64,000 bases of DNA from Algibacter amylolyticus (GTDB lineage Bacteria; Bacteroidota; Bacteroidia; Flavobacteriales; Flavobacteriaceae): NCBI RefSeq assembly GCF_014202225.1, contig NZ_JACHGE010000002.1:614636-678635 (forward strand). The letters are read 5' to 3'. A program made the position numbers and the translations under genes. The notes under the pieces were generated by a model. It had not been told where the DNA came from. It saw only the letters and a program-made list of their open reading frames with translations, and made no database searches. Positions 56,266-64,000 of the stretch are shown here, one piece after another; the first letter of the stretch is position 1; each line of letters begins with the position of its first letter.

Positions 56266-56871
56266 ATGAAAGCATTCAAAGTCATTTTACTACTCTCCAT
56301 ACTTGTTTTGTCTTGTAAAAATGACACAAAAACAACGGTTGAAAATAAAACGCCAGAGGCAGAGGTCGTTAAAAAAGAAACGCCGCGTGAAACCATTAAA
56401 AAACAGGAAGGTACATTTCTCTGTAACATAAACGGTGAAGCTTGGAATTATACCAAAGCCTCGGGTATTGTAAGCCGGCATAAAAAAACGCAAAAGCGCA
56501 CAGCTATTATTACGTTTACAAAACAATTAGAAAAAGGTAAGGAAAGTGTGCAGCTTTTTTATGATGGCGATACTGATTTATTAGAAGAAGCTACAGCCAT
56601 TCTTAAAACACCAAAAAAAGGTGGCGGAACTATGAGTGCCATGTATCAACTTAAAGTAAAAGGAGGCAAGCGTGTTCCAGAAAGTAAAATTAGCGGCACC
56701 TTAGATTTATCGAACCTAAATGCTTCAGGAACTGCGGAGGTATCACACATGAAAATTCGTTTTGAAGAAGATAAATTAGCAGATGAAGCCATGGGAACAC
56801 TGTCCTTTACACCAATTAGTTTTAGTGGTGTAGGTTACTCAGATGCAGAAAAACTATTTCAAACTAAATAA
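56266..56871 (+). CDS. Lipoprotein of unknown function
   Basis: A 201-residue protein with lipobox LVLSC after a short hydrophobic leader and a charged, lysine/glutamate-rich linker (residues about 22-50). The following domain begins with GTFLCNINGEAWNYTKASG and is rich in short beta strands with glycine-lysine turns; FLCNINGEAW resembles the start of small DUF6252-like lipoproteins of Flavobacteriia, a tentative match. It lies 91 bp after the previous gene and 17 bp before a paralogue-bearing one. Confidence 0.65.
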   Translation: MKAFKVILLLSILVLSCKNDTKTTVENKTPEAEVVKKETPRETIKKQEGTFLCNINGEAWNYTKASGIVSRHKKTQKRTAIITFTKQLEKGKESVQLFYDGDTDLLEEATAILKTPKKGGGTMSAMYQLKVKGGKRVPESKISGTLDLSNLNASGTAEVSHMKIRFEEDKLADEAMGTLSFTPISFSGVGYSDAEKLFQTK

Positions 56872-56888
56872 TTTAAAACGATTTAATT

Positions 56889-57671
56889 ATGAAAACAAAA
56901 ATGACGCTATTCATCATGTTTTTAACAACCATGGCTTTTGCTCAAAAAGGTATTAATTATAAGGCTATTATAACAGACGGAAGTGGTAATTTAATAGCCA
57001 ACACAAAAATAGAGGTGCAGTTTAATATATTAAAAAGTGCTGCGCAAACCAATGTGTATTCTGAAATTCACGAACCAACTACCGATGATAAAGGCATTAT
57101 AGTTATCAATATTGGAGAAGGAACATTAAATACTGGAAGTCCAGATTTTACAAGTATAGAGTGGGGCATAGACACTCATTTTCTAAATGTTTTAATTGAT
57201 AAAGGAGATGGTTTAGTTGATATGGGAACAACTGAGTTTAAGGCTGTGCCTTATGCTTTAAATGTTGCTAAAAAGCAGCATGTACTAAGTGTTCCAGCAG
57301 CTGTGTTTTATCCCAATAATGAGGTGTGTTCTTTTTTCAATTCAATAGGTCCGGGTGGAGCAGAAATAACTAATACCAATGGGTCTACATCAGTATGCGT
57401 ATTACAGGCTTCAGTACAATTGCCTCATGGCGTACATATAGATACTTTTACAGTGTATTACATTGATAATTCGGAGGCTCAACTAGCAATACAATTAATT
57501 AAAGAAAGTTTTGAACCTGGTTTTGCTTTAGTTTCAGATATTATTGAAACGACTGGAAATTCGACTGATATTATCGAAGAAACGGTAGCACTCGATCATG
57601 TTGTAGATAACAATAATGGCGGGTATTTTGTTCGAGTATATTGTAGAAATTGGGACGCTTTTGGGGCATAG
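56889..57671 (+). CDS. Exported protein with 'GINYKAI' N-terminal domain, paralogous module to the one encoded at 55278-56174
   Basis: A 260-residue protein with signal peptide ending MAFAQ. Residues about 20-125 repeat the module of the protein encoded at 55278-56174 (KGINYKAIITDGSGNLI, TTDDKGIIVINIGEG, IEWGIDTHFLN, AVPYALNVA). The C-terminal part differs: ASVQLPHGVHIDTFTVYYIDN and a late FVRVYCRN segment suggest a beta-sandwich domain. There is no T9SS tail or lipobox. The shared module with unlike C-terminal domains suggests a common docking or assembly part. Function unknown. Confidence 0.72.
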   Translation: MKTKMTLFIMFLTTMAFAQKGINYKAIITDGSGNLIANTKIEVQFNILKSAAQTNVYSEIHEPTTDDKGIIVINIGEGTLNTGSPDFTSIEWGIDTHFLNVLIDKGDGLVDMGTTEFKAVPYALNVAKKQHVLSVPAAVFYPNNEVCSFFNSIGPGGAEITNTNGSTSVCVLQASVQLPHGVHIDTFTVYYIDNSEAQLAIQLIKESFEPGFALVSDIIETTGNSTDIIEETVALDHVVDNNNGGYFVRVYCRNWDAFGA

Positions 57672-57737
57672 AAAATTAAAGGTGTAAAAATTGTATACAC
57701 GTATTAATAATTAAAAACAGACTAAAAAAATAAAATC

Positions 57738-58199
57738 ATGAAAACAAAAATTATAATATTAAGTCTATTAATTTCCTATTTGGGAAATTCTCAAGCCATA
57801 GACAAATTTAGTATAGATTCTGGAGGAGGATTAGCAAGTGCTGATGGCATCCAAATGGTTTACACAATTGGTGAAGTTAATGTGCAAGAATTGCGTGTTA
57901 ATAGTATGCTTCTTTCCGAAGGTTTTATTAATGGTGATATGGAGCAAATCACTTTATCTTCAAATAATTTAGAGTTTGAATCGGGTTTTAAAATATACCC
58001 AAACCCTACATCAGATGTTATTAATATAGAATCCTCGCACCCAATAGATAAAATTAATATGTATAACTTATTAGGAAAAAAAGTGCTCTCTGTTAATAAT
58101 ACAAATAGGGTAGCGCTAGATGGTTTACCTGTAGGTATCTATTTGATAAATGTACAATATAACAATGCGATGATTACAGAAAAAGTTATTATAAAATAA
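57738..58199 (+). CDS. Small T9SS-sorted secreted protein
   Basis: A 153-residue protein with signal peptide ending LGNSQ. Residues about 20-75 form a short N-terminal domain (GGGLASADGIQMVYTIGEVNV) found before sorting domains in many flavobacterial proteins, and residues about 85-153 are a type IX sorting domain (FKIYPNPTSDVINIES to EKVIIK). Almost nothing else remains between the two, so its task may be structural or adaptor-like. It is 66 bp downstream of the previous gene. Confidence 0.75.
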   Translation: MKTKIIILSLLISYLGNSQAIDKFSIDSGGGLASADGIQMVYTIGEVNVQELRVNSMLLSEGFINGDMEQITLSSNNLEFESGFKIYPNPTSDVINIESSHPIDKINMYNLLGKKVLSVNNTNRVALDGLPVGIYLINVQYNNAMITEKVIIK

Positions 58200-58268
58200 T
58201 ATAAATCTGAATGTAAAATAGAATAAAAATTAAAAGTAGTCTTAAATAAATTTAAAATAATCAGTATT

Positions 58269-58787
58269 ATGAAAACAAAAACAATCAACATCAAATTAAG
58301 AAGTTTAACTATAATTTTTCTCGCATTACTAGCGTTTAATTGCAGTGATGATGAAGATGAGAAAGTAACTACCGTTGAGGTGTGGAAAGTGACTTCAATA
58401 ACTACAGAAAATGTTTATGATTTTAACAAAGACGGAACTGAATCGAATGATTTGTTTTCGGAATTGGATTGTACATTTAATCAAACCCTGACATTTAAAA
58501 GTGATAAAACTGGGCTTTTTTCAGCGGCAAGTACTTTAGCACTTTATGTTGGAGCAGATGGAAATACGGTTGAAGCTGCTTGTATTCAAGGAGAAAGTTT
58601 TAATGCAGATCTCACATGGTCAGAAACAGAAAGTAATAGAACATTATTAATAAATGGAGAAAGTATTGTTGGAACTATATCAGGTTCTCAACTAATTTAT
58701 AATTCTGAAATACCCGTGTATTCAGATGACTCCGGGGATTCTATTGAATATTACGAAGGTATTAGATTTGTTTATGATTTACAATAA
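58269..58787 (+). CDS. Lipocalin-like lipoprotein
   Basis: A 172-residue protein with lipobox LLAFNC followed by an acidic SDDEDEK linker typical of Bacteroidota surface lipoproteins. The rest fits the lipocalin-like pattern: VEVWKVTSI near the start, a pair of cysteines (LDCTFNQT and AACIQGES), LTFKSDKTGLF and a closing YEGIRFVYDL strand. Ligand and role are unknown. It ends the exported-protein run and is followed by a terminator. Confidence 0.7.
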   Translation: MKTKTINIKLRSLTIIFLALLAFNCSDDEDEKVTTVEVWKVTSITTENVYDFNKDGTESNDLFSELDCTFNQTLTFKSDKTGLFSAASTLALYVGADGNTVEAACIQGESFNADLTWSETESNRTLLINGESIVGTISGSQLIYNSEIPVYSDDSGDSIEYYEGIRFVYDLQ

Positions 58788-58800
58788 GTTAAAAAAAAAT

Positions 58801-58837
58801 AAAAGGAGCACAAAGTATTTAACTTTACGCTCCTTTT
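58801..58837. terminator. Hairpin terminator between the lipoprotein gene and ribBA
   Basis: AAAAGGAGC (58801-58809) pairs with GCTCCTTTT (58829-58837), loop of 19, followed by T. The two neighbouring genes converge on it. Confidence 0.75.
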
Positions 58838-58869
58838 TATTTTAAGTCTAACTTAAAACCTTATAGGGT

Positions 58870-60030
58870 CTAGTAATTAACATAATCCACAATCTCCAAA
58901 CCATAACCAATTAAACCAACACGTTTAGTTTGTTTGGTGTTCGAGATTAATTTAAGTTTATGTATGTTTAAGTCGTGCAGTATTTGTGCACCAATACCAA
59001 AATCTCTATTATCCATATTAATTTTTGGTGCTCTAGCTACTTCATTTGGTGTTTGATGTTCCTTTAAAAAAGATAATCGACTCAATATATTCATCGATTG
59101 AATTTCTTGATTAATAAACAGTATAGCGCCTTTGCCTGCGTCATTAATAACCTTAAACATATCGTCCAATTGCTGGTCGGCATTATTGGTTAATGTGCCT
59201 AAAATATCATTATTAAATAAGGTGGAGTTAATTCTAGTAAGCACCTCTTCATTATCCTTCCATTGGCCTTTTGTTAAAGCTATATGAACTTGGTTATTAG
59301 TGGTTTGCTTATATGCTCTTAATCTAAAACTTCCAAAGCGAGTTTCAATTTGAAAATCTTCTTTTTTATCAATTAAAGAATCATGTTGCATTCTATAGGC
59401 TACTAAATCTTCAATAGAAACTATTTTTAAATCTAACTTTTTAGCAACTTTAAATAGTTCAGGTAAACGAGCCATAGAACCATCTTCATTCATGATTTCT
59501 ACTATTACGCCTGCAGGATTTAAACCCGCTAGTCTAGCAAAATCTATCGCAGCTTCGGTATGGCCTGTACGTCTTAAAACACCACCTTCTTTAGCAACTA
59601 AAGGAAAAATATGTCCCGGTCTAGCCAATTCAAAAGGTTTAGTATCATCGTTAATTAGGGCTTGTACGGTTTTTGCACGATCGCTAGCCGATATACCGGT
59701 AGTAACACCATTTCCTCTTAAATCTACCGATACTGTAAAAGCCGTTTCCATAGGATCCGTATTGTTACGAACCATCATACCTAGTTCAAGCTCTTTACAC
59801 CTGTTTTCGGTTAAAGGTGCACAAATAAGACCTCTACCATGAGTGGCCATAAAGTTTATCATTTCCGGTGTTACTTTATCGGCAGCAGCCAAAAAATCAC
59901 CTTCATTCTCACGATTTTCATCATCGACAACAATAATAACTTTTCCGTTTCTTATGTCGTCTATAGCTTCGTGTATAGTATTTAGCTTAAACTCTTGTTT
60001 TACTTTTTGTGTCATAGTGTTAACCATCAT
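58870..60030 (-). CDS. ribBA: RibBA: active-looking DHBP synthase fused to a degenerate GTP cyclohydrolase II domain
   Basis: A 386-residue protein. Residues about 15-215 are 3,4-dihydroxy-2-butanone-4-phosphate synthase (RibB) with DDENRENEGDF, MATHGRGLICAP, the RPGHIFPLVA loop and RRTGHTEAA, all intact. Residues about 225-386 align with GTP cyclohydrolase II by FGSFRLRAY and DNRDFGIGAQIL, but the zinc-binding cysteines of RibA are gone (ILGTLTNNADQQL stands where a C-D-C-G sequence is expected) and no cysteine is present in this half. Riboflavin synthesis would need a separate RibA. The GTP-binding Q-E-G-R-G-I-G loop is also lost (FINQEIQSM). Confidence 0.88.
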   Translation of the reverse strand: MMVNTMTQKVKQEFKLNTIHEAIDDIRNGKVIIVVDDENRENEGDFLAAADKVTPEMINFMATHGRGLICAPLTENRCKELELGMMVRNNTDPMETAFTVSVDLRGNGVTTGISASDRAKTVQALINDDTKPFELARPGHIFPLVAKEGGVLRRTGHTEAAIDFARLAGLNPAGVIVEIMNEDGSMARLPELFKVAKKLDLKIVSIEDLVAYRMQHDSLIDKKEDFQIETRFGSFRLRAYKQTTNNQVHIALTKGQWKDNEEVLTRINSTLFNNDILGTLTNNADQQLDDMFKVINDAGKGAILFINQEIQSMNILSRLSFLKEHQTPNEVARAPKINMDNRDFGIGAQILHDLNIHKLKLISNTKQTKRVGLIGYGLEIVDYVNY

Positions 60031-60046
60031 AATGCAAAGATATGGC

Positions 60047-62017
60047 TTATTTTAAGGATTCTAAACAATAAGCCTTTAAGTCAGTTTTCATTTTTTCTCT
60101 TAATAGAAAATGAACAATAAAGTATAAAGGCAGTCCAAGTATTAAAAGTCCAATACCAGGTTTGTTTTCTGTTTTATTGATTTGATTATAAAATTGATAG
60201 CTGTTAATTATCGATTTTATATAATACACAACAAATAATATCAATGAAATAATACTAAGTTGTGTAGATGCTGTTGCCAGCGGTACTAATTTATTATTTT
60301 TAAACACAAAGAACAGGATGAGTAACACAATACCTATAATATAAAGTACTAAGGCGAATTTAGAATGTTCTTTGTAATTTGTGCTTATAGCTTCAGTAGT
60401 GTCGTAACTTTCATTGATAGCTAAATTGCTTGCTCTTAAGTCTGAAGTGGTTAAACCTCTTGAGGTTAATAACTCAAGCGCCTTATGTTTTACAGTCTCA
60501 TCATGGTTTAACGTATCAAAATTATTAATGGTGTTAATTAGCTCTTCATTATTATAATTTTGTAAAAATTTAAAATCGACAGCATCTTTTTCTTTGATTT
60601 TAAATAGCTTTTTAAAAGGTTCTACAATACCTCCAAAATCCACTAAACCTCTATCGGCCGTTGCTCTTTTAGTTAAGAAAACACCCAATGGAAGCATGAG
60701 TAATGTTGAGAACCAAGGTGCTAGAATGGGATTGAAATCTCCAGATTTAGCACTATTCATAGCGAAAATGCCAATAAAGTGATAGGTTAAAAATAGGAGT
60801 ATAGCAATAACTAACGGTAAGCCAATACCACCTTTTCTAATTAAAGCGCCTAGAGGTGCACCAACAAAGAATAAAATTACACAGGCAAAACCTAAGGCAA
60901 ATTTTTCATGGAGCGAAATAACATGTCTATTAAGCCATGTTTTAGAAACCTTCATTGAGGCATCTCTTGTATTTATAAATTGTTTGGAGCTAATCATGGA
61001 TTTTGAAGTAACATCCACCAATTGTATTTTCTGTTTCGTATCGAATAGATCGAGAATAGGGCCATCATAATTGATGGTGTCACTAATTCTTTTTCTAGTT
61101 GGCATTTTCTGGGTAATTCCGGTACGAGTTAATAGATTTTTAGAAAATGCTTCAGTTTCATCGTTATATTTTAATACCAATGAATCGATGGTTTTGGTTA
61201 ATCCATTAACGTCTAACATGTTGTATTTGTCGGTTTGGGACTGCTCATCAAAATCGACATCATTCATATTCGATAAATCGATGTTTATAATTTTGGTTTC
61301 AAACTTACTTTTTACAAAGGGCTTTTTATTTTTATCGGCTCTCTTTTTAGGGTTAATATCGCTGTAATAATACCCGTCGGTTAAAATTAGTTTTAATACG
61401 TTAGAGTCTTCTTGACTAGCAAGTTCGCCTTTTTTAGAGGTAATTACGGTAGCGTTCGATCTGCCATCATCGCCTTTAAGGTGTATGGTAACATCCTCTA
61501 AATATTGATTTCTATCACCACTTTTCTTTTCTACCTTTATGTTATATGGTGTAGACTCTATGGGGTTAAATTGGCCTTCGGCAATAGCCATGGAAGGTTT
61601 TAGTTTAGCAATGTTTTTTCTTAAGTTATAAGAATTAAGCTCTGCCCAAGGAATAACATTGTTTGAAAAGAAAAAGGTTACAATACCCAAGCCTACAATA
61701 AAAATACTTAACCCAGACATGGCACGCTGTAACGAAATACCTGTGGATTTCATGGCTGCAAACTCATAGTTTTCTGCAAAACTACCAAACACCATAATGG
61801 ATGCTAAAAGAATGGTAAGCGGCAAAACTAAAGGGATAAGCTTAGGCATAAAATAAGCCAAAAACTTAAAAATTATTACTATATCTAAATCTTTACCGGC
61901 TAGCTCTTTTATATAAAGCCAGATGGTTTGTAAAACAAAAATCAGCATGAGTATGATAAACACGCTGAAAAAAGTTTTAAGGTATGTTGTTATTATGTAG
62001 CGATCTAGAATTTTCAC
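60047..62017 (-). CDS. LptF/LptG-family permease of the lipopolysaccharide export system
   Basis: A 656-residue protein starting at GTG (62017); the N-terminus MKILDRYIITTYLKTF is that expected of the YjgP/YjgQ family, which supports this start. Three N-terminal helices are followed by a large periplasmic beta-jellyroll domain (residues about 105-340) and three helices (about 370-455). A cytoplasmic stretch and further hydrophobic segments (about 560-650) extend it beyond the usual 360-400 residues, a long form common in Flavobacteriia. It takes LPS from the inner membrane with LptB and LptC, not seen here. It is encoded 9 bp after LolA. Confidence 0.9.
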   Translation of the reverse strand: MKILDRYIITTYLKTFFSVFIILMLIFVLQTIWLYIKELAGKDLDIVIIFKFLAYFMPKLIPLVLPLTILLASIMVFGSFAENYEFAAMKSTGISLQRAMSGLSIFIVGLGIVTFFFSNNVIPWAELNSYNLRKNIAKLKPSMAIAEGQFNPIESTPYNIKVEKKSGDRNQYLEDVTIHLKGDDGRSNATVITSKKGELASQEDSNVLKLILTDGYYYSDINPKKRADKNKKPFVKSKFETKIINIDLSNMNDVDFDEQSQTDKYNMLDVNGLTKTIDSLVLKYNDETEAFSKNLLTRTGITQKMPTRKRISDTINYDGPILDLFDTKQKIQLVDVTSKSMISSKQFINTRDASMKVSKTWLNRHVISLHEKFALGFACVILFFVGAPLGALIRKGGIGLPLVIAILLFLTYHFIGIFAMNSAKSGDFNPILAPWFSTLLMLPLGVFLTKRATADRGLVDFGGIVEPFKKLFKIKEKDAVDFKFLQNYNNEELINTINNFDTLNHDETVKHKALELLTSRGLTTSDLRASNLAINESYDTTEAISTNYKEHSKFALVLYIIGIVLLILFFVFKNNKLVPLATASTQLSIISLILFVVYYIKSIINSYQFYNQINKTENKPGIGLLILGLPLYFIVHFLLREKMKTDLKAYCLESLK

Positions 62018-62026
62018 TCGTTATGT

Positions 62027-62662
62027 CTAGTCTAATTTATTAATGTAATAATCTTGGTATTTATTAGCATCAAAGGTAAATAAGGTTTTTGATAAAGGCT
62101 CATTAGTTTTAAAAGAATTAACAGTAAGTGTTGTTTTTGTTCCGTTATCGCCAATTTGAATCAGGTTATAGATGTGTTTTGTTTGTGCATCAATACCTAA
62201 AAGAATACTTTTTATTTCGGAATTCGAGTCGATAGGTGAAAGTTTAACGTACTGTATTTTTCTGCCGTTTATATTTTGAACGATATCTAAAGTATAGGTA
62301 TAACCATCTTCATAAAAAGAAAGCATTTTACTTGGTGTAATGGCATCATTTTCTTCATCGATGTTAGATGTTATGGTTACTTCTTCATCTTCAGTACTAA
62401 TGCTGTACATGCTGTTACCATCAAAAAGTCTTGTAATACCCAGTATGTTTAATCGGTATTTTTCACCTTGCATAACCACATCTCCTTTAGTTTCTTGCTT
62501 TATGTTTTCTGAAATATTTTCTAAAGTGTACTTAAAATCTAGAGAAATATTGTCATAGCTTTTTACTTTTTCTGAAACTTCATTTAATAATGTTTTAGCC
62601 TTGTTTTGAGCAAAGGCGTTTATTGAAAGTGTAATTAATAATACAGTTAATAATTTTTTCAT
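62027..62662 (-). CDS. lolA: LolA-family outer membrane lipoprotein carrier
   Basis: A 211-residue protein with signal peptide ending NAFAQ and the LolA body: SLDFKYTLENIS near residue 40, KGDVVMQGEKYRLNI near residue 60, DGNSMYSISTEDEEVTI and a beta-rich C-terminal half. It carries lipoproteins across the periplasm to the outer membrane. Its position between ftsK and an LptF/G gene is typical of Flavobacteriia. Length is normal for the family. Confidence 0.9.
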   Translation of the reverse strand: MKKLLTVLLITLSINAFAQNKAKTLLNEVSEKVKSYDNISLDFKYTLENISENIKQETKGDVVMQGEKYRLNILGITRLFDGNSMYSISTEDEEVTITSNIDEENDAITPSKMLSFYEDGYTYTLDIVQNINGRKIQYVKLSPIDSNSEIKSILLGIDAQTKHIYNLIQIGDNGTKTTLTVNSFKTNEPLSKTLFTFDANKYQDYYINKLD

Positions 62663-62709
62663 TGAAAATTTAAATTTTTTAATTCCGCGTAAGCGAAAAG
62701 GGTACTTAA

Positions 62710-64000
62710 TTATATTTCGTTTTCTAAATGCTGATCTAAGGCAATTAAATCTGTTACTAATACTTGTCTTGCCTTACTACCTTCAAAAGGACCTACTATT
62801 CCTGCTGCTTCTAATTGATCGATTATTCTACCAGCTCTATTATAACCTAATTTTAATTTACGTTGTAATAACGAGGCCGAACCTTGTTGGGCTGTTACAA
62901 TAACTATAGCCGCATCTTTAAACAGTTTGTCTCTATCAGATATATCTATATCAAGACTTGTGCCACTTTCTTCGCCAACATACTCTGGCAGTAAATAAGC
63001 ATCTGGATATGCTTTTTGTGCACCAATAAAGTCTACTATTTTTTCAACTTCTGGCGTGTCCACAAAGGCACATTGTATCCTTATCATGTCGTTTCCTTGT
63101 GTATAAAGCATGTCTCCACGACCAATAAGCTGGTCGGCTCCTCCAGCATCTAAAATAGTTCGCGAATCGATTTTACTAGATACTCTAAAGGCAATACGAG
63201 CAGGGAAATTCGCTTTAATAATACCCGTAATTACATTAACCGAAGGACGTTGCGTTGCAATAATTAAGTGAATACCAATGGCACGTGCTAATTGTGCTAA
63301 TCGGGCAACTGGTGTTTCTACTTCTTTACCAGCAGTCATAATTAAATCGGCAAACTCATCTACTACTAAAACAATGTATGGTAAATATTGGTGCCCATCG
63401 TTAGGGTTTAGTTTTCTAGCTTTAAATTTAACGTTGTATTCTGCTATATTTCTACAAAGTGCATTTTTTAGCATTTCGTAACGGTTATCCATTTCTATAC
63501 ATAATGAGTTTAGCGTATGGATAACTTTAGTGTTATCTGTAATAATAGCATCGGCTTCGTCTGGAAGTTTTGCTAAATAATGACGTTCAATTTTATTGAA
63601 AAGCGTAAGCTCTACTTTTTTAGGATCGACTAAAACAAACTTAACTTCGGCAGGGTGTTTTTTATAAAGTAACGAGGTTAAAACGGCATTTAAACCTACC
63701 GATTTACCTTGACCCGTAGCACCAGCCATAAGCAAGTGAGGCATTTTAGCTAAATCGACTACAAAAGTTTCGTTACTAATAGTTTTACCTAAAGCAATTG
63801 GTAAATGCATTTCTGAGGCTTGAAATTTCTTTGAAGCAATAACAGAACGCATAGAAACGATAGTCGAATTTTTGTTTGGCACCTCGATACCAATAGTCCC
63901 TTTTCCAGGAATTGGAGCAATAATACGAATCCCTAATGCGGCAAGTGATAAAGCAATATCATCTTCTAAATTTTTAATTTTAGAAATACGAATTCCGGCT
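62710..64000 (-). CDS. ftsK: FtsK/SpoIIIE DNA translocase (C-terminal part; 5' end outside window)
   Basis: The frame stays open from the stop at 62710 to the window edge, beyond the GTG at 63882, so the true start lies outside. The visible roughly 430 residues hold ...LAALGIRIIAPIPGKGTIGIE at the edge, the Walker A motif GATGQGKSVGLN, Walker B-like VLVVDEFADL, and the RecA-like motor with ATQRPSVNVITG. The C-terminal gamma domain, a winged helix (QRKLKLGYNRAGRIIDQLE) that reads KOPS-type sites, ends the protein. It pumps chromosomal DNA at the division septum. It is followed by lolA, 48 bp downstream. Confidence 0.95.
   Translation of the reverse strand, partial: AGIRISKIKNLEDDIALSLAALGIRIIAPIPGKGTIGIEVPNKNSTIVSMRSVIASKKFQASEMHLPIALGKTISNETFVVDLAKMPHLLMAGATGQGKSVGLNAVLTSLLYKKHPAEVKFVLVDPKKVELTLFNKIERHYLAKLPDEADAIITDNTKVIHTLNSLCIEMDNRYEMLKNALCRNIAEYNVKFKARKLNPNDGHQYLPYIVLVVDEFADLIMTAGKEVETPVARLAQLARAIGIHLIIATQRPSVNVITGIIKANFPARIAFRVSSKIDSRTILDAGGADQLIGRGDMLYTQGNDMIRIQCAFVDTPEVEKIVDFIGAQKAYPDAYLLPEYVGEESGTSLDIDISDRDKLFKDAAIVIVTAQQGSASLLQRKLKLGYNRAGRIIDQLEAAGIVGPFEGSKARQVLVTDLIALDQHLENEI

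Overview
The window reads as a chromosomal segment of a marine, alga-degrading flavobacterium (phylum Bacteroidota). The reasons are low GC content, type IX secretion (T9SS) C-terminal tails, TAnnTTTG-type -7 boxes, a giant hybrid two-component regulator (HTCS), a Bacteroidota-type split of Crp and AraC regulators, and a conserved ftsK-lolA-lptF/G-ribBA block. I cannot name the genus from sequence alone.

About three quarters of the window (1-48945) is one large polysaccharide utilisation region that best fits porphyran/agar-type red algal galactan. From the left: the tail of a GH2 glycosidase (1-178, + strand). Then a minus-strand operon (8317-231) encoding cytochrome P450, 2Fe-2S ferredoxin, FAD ferredoxin reductase, zinc alcohol dehydrogenase, GH16 endo-galactanase, GH2 and an esterase; it is the known arrangement for oxidative O-demethylation of 6-O-methyl-D-galactose. 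A divergent AraC-family regulator (8443-9282) faces it. Next come a lipoprotein with a c-type haem site and FG-GAP repeats, and a T9SS-secreted GH16 enzyme with four tandem 139-residue repeats. A mixed minus-strand stretch follows (26294-14509): GH2, GH86, sulfatase, Crp-like regulator, GlcG/HbpS-like protein, beta-propeller-Dabb fusion, SDR and sulfatase. Then an operon (36735-26448) of three sulfatases and two GH2 enzymes, and an HTCS sensor-regulator (36888-41171).

Divergent from the HTCS is a seven-gene plus-strand operon (41466-48945): LgoD-like zinc dehydrogenase, UxaA, UxaB, fuconolactonase-type amidohydrolase, SDR sugar dehydrogenase, FucP permease and RhaM-type mutarotase. Read together these make a full inferred route L-galactose -> L-galactonolactone -> L-galactonate -> D-tagaturonate -> D-altronate -> 2-keto-3-deoxygluconate, matching the L-galactose(-6-sulfate) half of porphyran. 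Thus the window appears to hold depolymerases, desulfation, demethylation, exo-cleavage, uptake, oxidation of the L-sugar and regulation, but no SusC/SusD pair and no KDG kinase or aldolase.

Rightward (49132-53490) are a ferric-reductase-like membrane protein with a FAD reductase, a decayed non-coding stretch, a tRNA-Ser(TGA), a nitroreductase, a REP-like intergenic element and an orphan DegT-family aminotransferase. The stretch 54021-58787 is a run of small secreted or lipid-anchored proteins of unknown function, two sharing the same N-terminal domain and two with T9SS tails. The right end (58870-64000) is housekeeping: RibBA with a degenerate GTP cyclohydrolase half, an LptF/G permease, LolA and the C-terminal part of FtsK.

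Several starts are placed downstream of the longest reading frame (for example at 4437, 6828, 8317, 9427, 14170, 21504, 26294, 45619, 51533), where an ATG gives a clean signal peptide or the family's usual N-terminus. All functional calls come from recognising families by eye; no database search was run.
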